Shown piece after piece: positions 1-12,419 of a DNA stretch of 64,000 bases (positions are counted from its first letter, which is position 1; each line of letters opens with the position of its first letter). The stretch comes from Tremella fuciformis (Eukaryota > Basidiomycota > Tremellomycetes > Tremellales > Tremellaceae): positions 1,056,501-1,120,500 of the forward strand of contig CP136495.1 in the NCBI GenBank assembly GCA_032768795.1, written 5' to 3'. Below the pieces are notes generated by a model, which worked only from the letters and a program-made list of their open reading frames with translations, made no database searches and was not told the origin of the DNA. The translations under genes were made by a program, and so were the position numbers.

Positions 1-1814
1 GTGTGCTGAGCGGGTCAGTCATTTGTGCATCCTGACGAAGGGGTGGGTAAGGAAAGTATCACCTACAAAGTCTTCTGCCAAGGCATTTTGCAGTCGCGAA
101 CAGGAGAATGTGACCAATGCCTTGTTCGCCATGTCCTTCGCGATGGCCACGTGGCCGCCCGGTTATGGGGTTGACCGAAAGGACCACTCCCCCTTGCTTC
201 AGTGCTGACTAGTGGTCGAACCAACTGTTTACAGTCGTACAACCAACTCGCCATGATCGTCTGCAGACTTTGTGGGAACGCCGCGGAACTCAGTCACGGT
301 GGCTCTGTACTCAATTGTCGGCGCTGTAGCGGCAGGATGGTAGGTGCGACGATGCGCAACTTGAATGATCCTCTGGTCTCACATTCAGAACAGAATTCGC
401 TATCGGCCGTCGTTCTCACCCCGTCGCATCGCCGAGGTGGACTTGATCGTTGGGCCCAAAAGTCGGTGCAAGCAGACATGATCAGAAGGACTTCTGTGCC
501 AATGACAGCTACACTCATGCGTCTCCTGTATCAGATAATGGGTCAGCCACGCCATCGCGGGAGGGGGGTTTGAGCGTGGCTCATTCACGGGCGTGTGATG
601 AACAGCCGTTGTCCGGGAATACTGTAGATGTCCCCCTGGGCAATCAAGAGTTGGAGCTTGCAAGAGGTTCGTACGAAGAACTCGTCCGAATGTCTGGGTG
701 CTGATCACAGTGTACGGAAGTGTTCTTGACCCTCGGGCCCACCGTCCAATATGTACCGTCTGCGGTAACTCGATGAGCGCCGGCCAGAAGATATACCTCG
801 CACCGTGGGTCATGGATACCGACGTAAATGTCATTGACAAAATTTGCAGGCGAAGGCTCCTTGATTGTGGCCTAGAGGAGGGTCAGGAGCTGTGCAGACA
901 GTGTTATACCGCTCATTTCTCGCTCGGATCATGCGTTGCTTGCGGTCAAGCTGTGCTTGGTGAAAAAGGGGACCGTTCTGGCGGCCGTTTCATGAGGCAC
1001 TCTCTGGGGCAGATCTGGCACAGCGCTTGTTTCACTTGTTCGCGTGAGCTTGCATCATATGATTGGATGTATCTGAGTTGATCTATCAGGATGCGCAGCA
1101 CCGCTACATGGCAAGGAGCACTTGGTGTTTCCGGGACCTGTCGCGCTTTGCATGCAATGTACCGACGCCGAGGATCCTAGAATGAACCTACCATCTTCTC
1201 GCCCCACGGAAAAAGCCGTGATCCGAGCGGCAGGTCGATACGGAAAACCGGGTCAAGTCTTGGGCTCTATGACCCCTGCCGGCCGGTCAGGCGTCAGAGG
1301 CTCAGTGGACCATAGTTCTACGAACGCAGTGCAGTCCCTTCAGGAAGCCCAACCCGATCTGTGCGACGAGCTCGCCCACCCAGTAACGACCGTCGTGGCA
1401 CAACGAGGCGATGATACCGTTTCGTCACTGCAATTCACGCCCAAAGTACCCGACAGACATGATTCACACACTGCTAGGATCACTACTGTGCCTCTCAAAT
1501 CAAGCGATCAGTCGTCCAGAACTCAATGGAGAGCAGCCGATAGCGCGACTCCGCCTCAAAGCCGACTATCCAATGCAACATCTGTCAGACGCTGCCCGAT
1601 CTGTCTCTCAATTGTCGGCATTGCCGAACGAGGAGTCATCAAAGGGCCTCAAGGTATATTGTGGCATCGCAATTGCCTTCGATGTGGCAAGCAAGCTGCG
1701 GGAAACTCGCCGACGGTTTCGCGGACGGGTTGTGGGAAGCCGTTCAATGGGAGCGCCGTCCAGAGCAGGGAAGGATACGTGTGGTGCCGCGCTTGCTCGG
1801 TATGTAGTGAATAG
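1..1814 (+). CDS. LIM-domain protein, 5' end probably outside the window
   Basis: Zinc-binding LIM modules act as protein-protein adaptors, often at the cytoskeleton or in Rho signalling. Two modules are readable. One runs from CTVCG (near 757) through CRQC and CVACG to HSACFTC (near 1020-1040). A C-terminal one has CPIC, WHRNCLRC, CGKPF and WCRAC (about 1590-1795) and ends with a TAG stop at 1814. Exons join at likely introns 340-388, 466-508, 667-710 and 1044-1089, keeping frame up to the third; the exon after 1089 is not resolved. The first clear ATG is at 253, but a Cys pair (CDQC, near 115-125) upstream in another frame suggests earlier exons and a start left of the window. No RhoGAP or homeodomain follows. 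The class is fairly sure; the exact exons and the start are not. Confidence 0.55.
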
Positions 1815-2010
1815 AGGTGATTGTTCGCTAAAAGACAGTATTGACAGTCTCAAAGTGGAGAACCACGCCGTCCGTCCCTGAGAAATGTGTGTAGGAGCTC
1901 ACTGGAGCGCAAATCCGGAATTCAGGTAGTATGAAAGAGGAGTCGCTTGCATCTTCGACCTGGATAAAGCAATGGGCTGACGAGCGTTCCTGCATGGCCA
2001 GACTCAACCT

Positions 2011-3377
2011 TCATTCTGGTGGTTTCTCTTCCACGACAACTTTCGTCTCCATGCTTACGATCAGACTCCTTGTCGAATCTGAGCGTATGAGAGAAGCGCG
2101 AGACGCACTACGCGTCCGCTTGAGTTCCGTGGCGACTGAATCTACTAAAGATCGCTTGAAGTTGCCGGTGGATTTCGTGCTCGTCGGACGGTTGTTGTCA
2201 GGAGATTCTTTGTCGGCCAATACCTTTTGGGGTTTTGGCGTTCTAATTGGAGAAGGGAGATCTGTCGCAAACATGACGGCTTGGCACCAACCTCCGAGCG
2301 GGCCCCATTTGTCTGCAAGGAAGGTCTGTATGTCGTCGTAGAGCTGTTTTGACATGGGCTTGTTACGGAGTTTGGACGGAAATGCCGGATGTCGGGCTGC
2401 TATTGCGGCGACATGCGTGTCGATAGGGATAACAGAGAGCTTCGACTGTCAGCACGTCCAGTCTCCCAATAATGTCAGAGATCACCCGGTCCAAGCACAT
2501 CAGTAAAACGCAATCCGCTACCTTGCGCCCAACGCCTTTGAGCGCCACGAGCTGCTCCCGGACTTGCTCCATGTCTGCGGTACGCCAATTCGCCAGCCCA
2601 AGCGAGATATCCCCTCGCTCATTGCCGAATTGTGCGCGCAGAGAAGCGAGAGATGACTCGATGAATCCCGCCCGGTAACCGAAGCCCAGACTACGCAGCG
2701 TCATTTCCATGTCGACCGGTAGTTGATCAGGCTCTGGAAATGTGTGGTAGGTCGTACTTGTGCCGTCAGTGTTATGAAGCTCAAGGCATGGTTTCGTATA
2801 ATGTCGTGATAGCTTGTGCATGAGGGACGATATGCGTGGAATATGGTTATTGGTGGACGTGATGAATCTGGGGATCAGGCCAGTCGAGCGTGCAAAGGAC
2901 GCCACAGGTCGTTTCCAGCAGGAAGAAGAGGTGGACTCACGCTAAGAGACACTCCCAGGGATCTTGCCTCAGAAGCCGAACACCGGTTGCGCGACGTTGG
3001 AGCTCAGCCTGGCCAAACAGGCCAGGATCCCTGCGCCTCCAATCCGCATAAAGCTCGTCTAAACGAGGATAGCTGTCCAGCCTGAAGTAGTCGCTCAGCC
3101 AGCTTCGAGTGCGTTCGGCTTCCTCCACCGTCCCGTCCGGATGAATTGCAACGTAGTGCAGATGCGATGGAGACTGGCGTAGCAAGACGACCTTGGGTGG
3201 ATGGCCTGTGATTGCGCGCGAATACTCCTCCACAGGTTCCGACGGTCCAGGATCCGAAATGGCGTGTCGTTGCCACAAAAAGGTCTGCCCGACAGGTAGA
3301 GTATTCGCCAGTGTGAGGTTGGAAGGTGTGAGAGCTATACTAGCCCATGCGGTAGGGAACGGTGGTCTAACGGGCAT
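2011..3377 (-). CDS. OGG1: 8-oxoguanine DNA glycosylase/lyase
   Basis: Base-excision repair enzyme that removes 8-oxoguanine opposite cytosine and nicks the strand. The first exon carries the N-terminal OGG fold (LTLANTLPVGQTFLWQRH, then DPWECLLA). Intron 2868-2940 joins it to FITSTNNHIPRISSL, the equivalent of human FICSSNNNIARI. The helix-hairpin-helix reads LKGVGRKVADC with the catalytic Lys. Intron 2446-2485 then joins MCLDR to VIPIDTHVAAIAARHP, which restores the catalytic Asp. The end of the fold is WGPLGGWCQAVMFATDL. A tail of about 75 residues follows, rich in Ser, Arg and Lys, and could be a nuclear signal. The start is placed at the ATG at 3377, about 12 residues before the fold; in-frame ATGs further upstream cannot be excluded. 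Confidence 0.9.
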
Positions 3378-3710
3378 GGCACCTGGAAAGTAGGGAGTTA
3401 GAGTAGTTGAACAAGGGGGCATCCTCGGCGAAGATGATTTCACCGATCTCGTAGCCTCCACATCTGACATTAGACAGCTATCTGAGTACATGTATATATA
3501 TATATGCACAGAGTGAACAGGATGGAACATAAGCCCATGGTAACAGATCATAACGATGTCGTGTCTTGGGATCCAGCGGCCAAACGTGCAATGCCCTGCA
3601 CCCCAAGAATTCGCTCTCTCACAAGGCTGCACCCAACATTTCCTCGGACCGATTCTCATGTCCACTGACAATCAACGACTCGAGCTCCCAAGTGTTCTCA
3701 GGCTGGGCGC
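3378..3710. promoter_or_regulatory. Spacer between the kinase 3' end and the OGG1 start
   Basis: Both flanking genes run on the minus strand, so this holds the kinase 3' flank and the OGG1 promoter. An alternating TA run lies at 3492-3505, about 115 bases upstream of the chosen OGG1 ATG. That position suits a TATA element, but a plain microsatellite is as likely. No other gene is seen. Confidence 0.35.
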
Positions 3711-5602
<1,892 letters not shown>

Positions 5603-6674
5603 TATGCCTCACGGCCTCGCGATCTCAGATCCGAGTCGATCCTGGGACTGTTGAACGCAATCAGGTTCGAGGTCGAGTCGTTGAGAGGACCCGCCTGGCA
5701 AGAGGCCTGGTGAGGTGCAGATCACTCCCGGGCTCTCTCGGCCATGAACAGGCTCGTAAGAAAGTTGCAGAAGGGTGTTGGGAGACTGCACAGGTTGTGG
5801 TGGATTGGCGATGACAATTGGGACAGGCCTGTGCGACGAGCGGGCGCATGGACGGCTCAAGGCCTTGCTTGGCCTTCCTTGCCTTGAATGAGCGTGTGCC
5901 GCCAACTGTGATCGTGGCTTTGGCTCACCACCCAGGTACGCTTCACGGGAATGGCTCGAGCACCCCGTGACCCCTCTTGAACGCTCTACGAGTAGTCGCC
6001 TGTCCCAACCAGTCTAGCACGAAGGAAAAGGGCGGTCGCGAGGGATTGGAAAGGCCGATGCACAAAAGAGGATAATGGCCAGATCTGAAACGTCAAAAAG
6101 GCGAGGCGGGTCCGAGCGCGAGGGTGGGGTGGCGGTGGCAGCAGACTGGTCGGGCAGAGCAGAGCGATAGACAGTAAGACGAGGAGATGAAATGACGAAG
6201 CAGAGGCACAGAGAGGGAGAGGTAGGGAGATGCTCGAGGTGGTGGTGGCCGAGTGATATAGAGTTGCCGTTGCCGGGGAGGGGGGTGACCCATCCCACCA
6301 CCACCTTGTTGGGCTGACCGTGCCTGATAATCCGCCCACGCCGCTTTACCGTTCCTGTTGGCCTCGAGCAGACTCCTCGTTTAGCTTGGTTCTCCAATTC
6401 ATCGTGCTGCCCATTGCACCCCAGCCCCAATTGGTGGTGCACTGTCGTTGACAATCAACACCCTCGGCCTCCAAGCACGTTGGCAGCCCGGTATTGTAGT
6501 AAAACTCAGGGTGGGCAGGTGACGGGACCCGTGTTTCGTCGCTGCGTTCCTGGAGCTGCAGGCTACAGTATGACATATCGTTCTCTACAACAACAAGACT
6601 CATGTACGTTCACGATTCAACTTCTGTGTGGCGTCACCGTCGACTTCTGACGACCATCGTCAGTATAATGGCCG
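5603..6674. promoter_or_regulatory. Kinase promoter and 3' flank of the carotenoid oxygenase gene
   Basis: About 1.07 kb between two minus-strand genes. Minus-strand frames up to 146 codons exist (5986-6454), but they are Ser/Pro/Leu-rich, overlap one another in several frames, and show no motif or matching splice sites. The stretch is purine-rich with short GGTGG runs near 6240-6305. It is read as untranslated leader and promoter. Confidence 0.4.
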
Positions 6675-9126
6675 CTAACGTGATTGTCTACATAGACTCA
6701 GCGAGCCGGCCTGTCCCAGAAGCGATCCGCTCACCGTGGACCAAAGTCCCTCTGATCTAGGGTCACGTTGGGGGGTGCTTGACTGCGCGTCGAACCTTCT
6801 TGAAACGGCATCGTAAATCTCGCACATCCCTAATACCAGCGATCCCACCGCCGCAGGCCAGAGAAAGAACAGCAGACAGCTTTCGGCTAGGGATATCTCA
6901 CGTCGAGAGGGCCGATCAAAGATGATGGACGTGAAATATTGCAATCGCGATTCGTGAAGTTTCTCTTGCAAGAGCTTCTGAGGTGCAAGGGGTGCATGCA
7001 GTCTCCTTTGACGAGCAATCCAGTGTGGCGGCAACCATGTGCCATGAAGCCTGCTTTTAGCGGCACCAAGGATTAAAGCACACTCACCCGTAAGGGACCC
7101 GTTGGGGTAGATGAACTCTGCAAACAACCGACGACATGCCGTCTCCCATCCGATGAGCGTCAATGACCCAAAGCTCAGAACCGCTTGATGGGGCTTTGGA
7201 AGGAGTCCCGTCTGGCAGTAGATTTGTCTCGTCGTAGACTATAGCCGACTTGAGCTTAACACAGATATGCAACAAAAGAGCTCACCATAGGTCAACAGGT
7301 AGCCGTCGTCCTCTGCAGAACCATCTCCTGTACGAGGCACGAAGCGCACCTCTTGCGCGTACATATTAGGGGGCAAGGCAAAAACCTCGATTGGTCCCTT
7401 GTTCCCGGATTGCCAGTCCCGTAAGATCTCCGTCGTGGACCTCTCGTCCACGGGCCGGAGGTTTCGACCTAAACCCCGCGCCCGTCCTTGGCGGATCAAT
7501 TCATCGACATCGAGTTTGACTAAACAATCCACTTTTGCGGCACCTCCCAAACGCTCATCGAATGACCCGTGTCCCATCGTACATCCATAGACATAGCGTG
7601 CGTTAGACATTCCTAGATCGTGCGGGACCGTCGGAAACTCGAACGGGATAGCCGAAAGGGGAAACGAATGGGAAATCCTGCCCTCGTCACCGGTAGCAGG
7701 GAGTTCGAAGCGATAGTAGTGTAGGCGTACCACGTCTTCTCCAACCGCGGTCTCTGAGGCGGGAGGCTCGACGAACCCGGCAAAGTAAACAAGCTTCGCG
7801 CTGTTGAAGCGACATCCAAGCATATTGACAGCAACGACCTCACCCGCATCGTATTCGTCCCACGCATTTGCCGTGTGGAAGATTAGGGAGGGCTCTGCCT
7901 CTCTGAAGCGGGTACACTCGGTAGGCGGGTTCATCGCACAGCCGAATAAGCGGGGAAACACAATGAATTCGGACGGCAGAGATCTATCGAAGTACAGCAA
8001 AGGCTGCGGCCGGCGAGAAAAGAGATTGCTGGGAGCCAGTGTGAGCGGAAGATTCAGCAACACCGTGTAATTTCGTGAACAAGCGAAATCGTGCATCCTG
8101 AGATAAGCTGAGCTTACGTCCAATAGAATGAATGTTTAACATTTTCGGTCGACCGATATCTATGCCTTGCTTCCACACTAGATGATTACCATGCCGGTCG
8201 ACGACAGAATAGCGTGCATGCGGTTTGTCGAACATAGCCGTTGTATAGAAGATCAAAGACCCATCAACGGGATCGACCCGAGGGTGGGCAGTCATCCAAT
8301 CCTAGGGAATGAGCCCAGACTCTGAGGGTGAGCCGGTGTCATGAACTCACCTCTTGCACTCGGGCCAGACCCCAGCGGGTCCACCAGCTCGTTGGGCCCC
8401 GACGTGCGTTCAAGTCCTCGCCACTGCGTGAATCAAGGAGCCGATCCCAACCCACTGTCTCGAGCTCGGGCACTCGAACTTCGAGGGGGGGACCTGACTC
8501 GCAGGTCGCTAGCAATCGCTGCTCACAGGGACCGGCTTGTTGATACGGATCCAGCTCCGCGAGTTGTTGTTGTTCCGGTGAGGGAGGCTGCGCTGCTGCT
8601 TCGGATCCAAGTCCTGGTCCCCACCAAAGGACACTCGTATTGGCCACGCTGAGTACGCCTACACGCGCTCTGACGGCGAGCAGAAAAGCGACGAAAATGG
8701 CCCTGACCTGCTTGTGTAAGGAGGAGAGGGGCGCCACCAGAAGAGCAATGGAGGGCAAAGGTGACTGGAGCAGGAGGAGCGTCAGGGTCAGAAGCGGGGT
8801 CGCTAGATGACGGTTGGTGTACAAGGGAGGATCGTGTGGCGAGGTGGGGAAGAGAACGCCATGAAGCATGCCATCTCCATCGAACCTGTCAAGGTCAGAT
8901 CACTATGCACGCTGCTAAGGGGGTTCAAGCCGAACCAATGGTAAGGTCTTCCCTTGTCAGGGGGATGGACGGGATTGCCACCATTTCTGATGTACTGTCC
9001 GCCAAGCAGCTCCGAGGGTATTTGGCCGAGTATGACCTGACAAGGATGGGAGATGAACTCTTCGGTGACAGGGGCGAAGTTTCCCCGCAGGAATGGGTGA
9101 ATAACGTCGTTTCGCGGTACTGCCAT
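6675..9126 (-). CDS. Carotenoid cleavage dioxygenase (RPE65/CCD family)
   Basis: Non-haem iron oxygenase that cleaves a conjugated double bond of carotenoids or related polyenes. The N-terminus has GNFAPVTEEF, IPSELLGGQYIRNGGNP and, after an intron, WFDGDGMLHG. All four iron-binding histidines can be placed: MTAHPRVDP, PKMMHDFACS (across an intron), FHTANAWDE and YGLHGTW (across an intron). AEDDGYLLTY and DAHRMGDG are also family motifs. The start is the ATG at 9126; the TTG nine bases upstream is not used. Two hydrophobic stretches stand out, one after the DGDG motif and one in the C-terminal tail (ESCLLFFLWPAAVGSLVLGM), past the usual end of the fold. The very end is uncertain: a GTGAGC near 6715 could splice to a stop a few codons later. 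No carotenoid biosynthesis gene is in the window. Confidence 0.88.
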
Positions 9127-9347
9127 GACAGGCAAAGGTCATGACAACATGAGATCGACCGATGGGATGGCCCTAGCCTTTGAACCACGTGGATCTGATT
9201 CCGCGGGCTTGACGCAAGCTCACTCGTTTTGCATTTTGTACGCATCTCTATAACGCTTTCGCTCTTCTATTTGCGGCCCGAACGAACACTTCCTGCTCCA
9301 GATTAGGTATCGCTTCGTGGTCCGATCACTTCATTGGCGACACCAGG

Positions 9348-9911
9348 ATGAGGTGAGCTACATCAATTATCTGGTCGGCCCCTACCGATGGGGTCTCCGT
9401 GATCTTCCTCCGATCGTGTTCACCATGCTTGAACTCACTTCAGTCAATACCAACACGTAGCGAAGTCTGAGCTGGACGAATCGCAAATCAGAGAGCTTGA
9501 AGAGTACGAAATATCGCAAGGGCCCTTATCGGTTTTGCAACAATCCGTCCGTAATCAGAGTCAGGTTCTTATTTCGCTTCGCAACAACAAGAAGCTCCTG
9601 GCCCGTATCAAAGCATTCGATAGGCATGCCAACATGGTATTGGAGAACGTGAAGGAGGCGAGTCTTATATCCCGCTTTGACATGTAATGTGCTGACTCGC
9701 AGATGTGGACGGAGACTCCAAAAGGAAAGGGCAAAAAGCCGGTCAACAAGGACCGTTTCATTTCGCAAGTCGCATTGCTACCTCGGCCGTAGACACGGCT
9801 GATTTCCGGCAGGAAGATGTTTCTGAGAGGGGACTCGGTCATCCTCGGTAGATGGCCAAAATAACACTCGCGAGGTCAGACTGACGTTCAGTGTTGCGGA
9901 ATCCAGCATGA
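9348..9911 (+). CDS. SMD2: Small nuclear ribonucleoprotein SmD2
   Basis: Core Sm-ring protein of spliceosomal snRNPs. Five exons (9348-9352, 9444-9657, 9703-9764, 9813-9847, 9892-9911) sum to 336 nt, or 111 residues, the usual size. Sm1 is readable as [18 protein letters not shown] and [16 protein letters not shown]. Sm2 is [20 protein letters not shown], ending in NPA. The first exon is only five bases, ATGAG before a GTGAGC donor. Two of the four introns start with GC (9658 and 9765); only these donors keep the family sequences KEMWTE and FISKMF, and read-through of either meets a stop. The gene is divergent from the carotenoid oxygenase, with 221 bases between starts. Confidence 0.95.
9658..9702 (+). 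other. GC-AG intron in SMD2 (donor GCGAGT)
   Basis: 45 nt with a branch-like CTGAC near the acceptor. Removing it joins NVKE to MWTE, as in SmD2 of other eukaryotes. Reading through gives an in-frame TAA, and no GT donor keeps frame. Confidence 0.9.
9765..9812 (+). other. GC-AG intron in SMD2 (donor GCAAGT)
   Basis: 48 nt. Removal gives RFISKMFLRGD, matching the family residue for residue. The nearby GT (9769) gives either a frame break or the loss of the conserved Lys. Read-through stops at a TAG. Confidence 0.88.
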
Positions 9912-10180
9912 TGTGCGCCCAGCCCATGATAGTGACAGGATGCAGAGCGAATTTCAGTCCCTGTCTGTATACGTACAGGCTCATCGTTACTGATGACAGA
10001 TATCGGAGCCAAGCAGTCGGCTTGATCCAAGGGTTTCAGACTTCATTCACCGAGGCATTCTAATGATCCTCCATGGCGGTATACAACACGCCGATCGTCC
10101 TTGTAGCTTCGACTGCCGCCATGCTGTCTCTGATGCGATAAGAAGGGGGAAAGCATGTCAATTGCTGTGAGGCTTGAATC

Positions 10181-10769
10181 TCAGCACAATACCCCTTCTC
10201 CTTTCGACGAGTTCCCGAACTGGACCACCGCGTCGACGGCTTTCATGTCTATGATTATGAGTTGGTACCATCACAGCGTGACGAGACCTTACCAAGGGCT
10301 TTGCCCAGATTGATATTGGTGAGAGCCTTGATGGTAAGATCATCCTTGACATTGCCGATGATTTCTACATAGGGATCCTCAATGTGCATGTCCTGTGCTG
10401 GATCAGAGGCCGACGATCGAGCCTCTTTCATACGTACGCGCGATAGGTGGACACCAATCTAGTTTGTGAGCGAGTGCTTTTAATCCTGTTGTAGGACTTG
10501 CCTCCCCGCCATCAGAAGCTTGCACGGTAGCAGTATCACCGCTCAATTTGAGGACTTTGGCAGTCAAACGGATGGTTTGTCCCTTGTATTGCGAGAGCAG
10601 CCGAGAGTTGATGCGTGCTGAGGACTGCGTCAGCGTGGCTCGCTCGGGCAGCCTGATCATTAAAGAAATAAGAAGCAGCCCGCCGGAAAGCCAAGCCTCC
10701 GGCGAGCGCAAACTACGACATGTTTGCCTAGAAGACGATGTACTCACGTTCGGGGCCTAGACGAGACAT
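10181..10769 (-). CDS. RFA3: Replication protein A 14 kDa subunit
   Basis: Smallest subunit of the RPA heterotrimer that binds single-stranded DNA in replication and repair. Exons 10748-10769, 10502-10617, 10293-10458 and 10181-10248 sum to 372 nt (123 residues). Readable pieces are PRINSRLLSQYKGQTIRL, KVLKLSGDTATVQASDGGE, YVEIIGNVKDDLTIKAL and NINLGKAL, which form one OB fold of the RPA14 type. The first exon codes for only seven residues. The second intron (10459-10501) has a GC donor. It is convergent with SMD2 and divergent from the LYAR-type gene, with 247 bases between starts. Confidence 0.9.
10459..10501 (-). other. GC-AG intron in RFA3 (donor GCAAGT)
   Basis: 43 nt ending CTAG. Removal joins DGGE to IGVHLSR and opens the frame into the conserved EIIGNV segment. 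Read-through reaches a TGA before that segment. Confidence 0.85.
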
Positions 10770-11016
10770 TAGTGACTAGATCGCTCTCGGCTGAGGTTGG
10801 TTGTGATATATGTGAGAGAAAGAGAGAGAATTGTCGTATGTATGATGAGGGTGACTGGCAAGAACGCGTCGAGGTGACATGGACTCGCTAAGCACATTCC
10901 CGTTGGAAACGTTTTGATTCCGGTGCTCCCACTTTGTGATCACGTGTCAATTTATCGCCCAAAAAAATCGGGTCAGCCCGTACGTAGTTGTGCTCGTCTT
11001 ATACCTCAACACCAGC

Positions 11017-12232
11017 ATGGTGTCTTTCCAGTCAGTGGAGACCTTCCTCGCGAGTTTGTGCTGACCGATACAGGTGTGACGCGTGTGCAGATACCGTTAA
11101 AAAGCCCCAGTTAGACAAACACAGGCAAAAATGCTGGGGAACCTTCACATGTCTCGGTCAGCCCGAGCCATACGTTTACTCGCAGGCGAGCTGACCATAG
11201 CAGATTGCTCTACAACGTTCCGGAATCAGGAATACAAGTGTGTCATTAGGCTGATGATGATCGCTCATTGCAAGCTGACTGGGGAAGGAGCCATACTACC
11301 TGTGTCTCGGAGGCTGAAAAGTATCAAGGAACTTTGTATAAAGGTCCCAAGAAGGTTCGAACAAGCTGGCTTTACCCTTGACAGGCTCGGCTGATCTGAT
11401 TCAGGGGAGGCAGCAACATCCGCCAGACCATGCTGCAGTAGCCTCTCAGATTGAAGCGAATCCCAACACTAGCGAAGGGACCACCTCGTCGCCTTCAACC
11501 TCCAGCATACATCCCTCGCGCTTGCACGTCTTGAGAATCGAGGACAAGACTTTCGGGTCCTCCCATCACGCTGGTCCGAGCAGCACATATCATGACAACA
11601 GTCGCAACAGTCGCAACAGGCGCGGGCGAGCTCCCACTGGGCATTCAGGCAGAGGCTCTTCAGGCGCACAGAGGGCTTCTGGGCAAAACTCCTTGAGACC
11701 AAAAGACGGTATGCGATCTTGGGGCTCCCCAGCGACTACCGACACAACGACAGACGAGCTCATCCCTCGAATGGCGACCCCAGTAGAAGTAATCACTGAT
11801 CCTTCCATGGACGCTCAACCGAAAGGAAAACGTAAAAAGGGAGACAAAGGTGGAACTGGAATTAAGGCCAACTCCAAAAATCCGAGGACAGAAGGTGCGA
11901 CGACCAGCCAGAACGTTAGCGCTTCCCTCACCCTTGACCCCACCGAACCGGCATTCAAGAGACGCAAGCTCGAGGCGAAATCCGTATCCGATGAAGTAGC
12001 ACAGCCCGCAATGCGCTCGGCGTCAGTCGAAAAGGCCACTGACAAGACCGCGAAGAGGCTCAGGAAGAATCTGAAGAAACTGTCGGAGAAAGGAGATTGG
12101 AACGAGACCAGTTTGGCTAGCTGGTTGAAGAGGCTCGGCAAATCGAAAAGCGAAGCCGTGGATGTAGGAGAAATTCTGGAATCTTTGCGGATCTCCTTCG
12201 CGGACGGCAAATGGACAGTCTCGGCGCCATGA
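11017..12232 (+). CDS. LYAR-type C2HC zinc-finger nucleolar protein
   Basis: Homologue of the LYAR family, nucleolar proteins tied to rRNA processing. After splicing the N-terminus reads MVSFQCDACADTVKKPQLDKH, then FTCLDCSTTF, then HTTCVSEAEKYQG and LYKGPKK, which is the LYAR zinc-finger pair in order. Introns are 11031-11073, 11157-11203, 11238-11287 and 11355-11404. The last exon (11405-12232) codes for a long disordered tail with basic patches (KGKRKKGDK, FKRRKLEAK) and a C-terminal segment (AKRLRKNLKKLSEKGDW to LRISFADGKW) that looks folded and matches the C-terminal module of fungal LYAR proteins. The start is the only ATG that keeps the first zinc finger. Confidence 0.85.
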
Positions 12233-12419
12233 AACGCAGGGCCGTCTGGACTCTCAAGTCAGCCAAGCGGTGCTACCTCTTATCAGTACGGTGATCATGC
12301 ATGTATGGTGATCGTGCTATCGTACAACGGTACAAGCAATTGAAGATGTGTTTGCAATAACGATATGATTCCGACGAGTCGGGTATGTACATCTACGAAA
12401 CACCCTCAGCCTCACTTTT

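Noticed and set aside
5609..5905. 98-codon minus-strand frame just upstream of the YANK kinase
   Set aside because: Out of phase with the kinase, no motif; the MGAACCK start is better.
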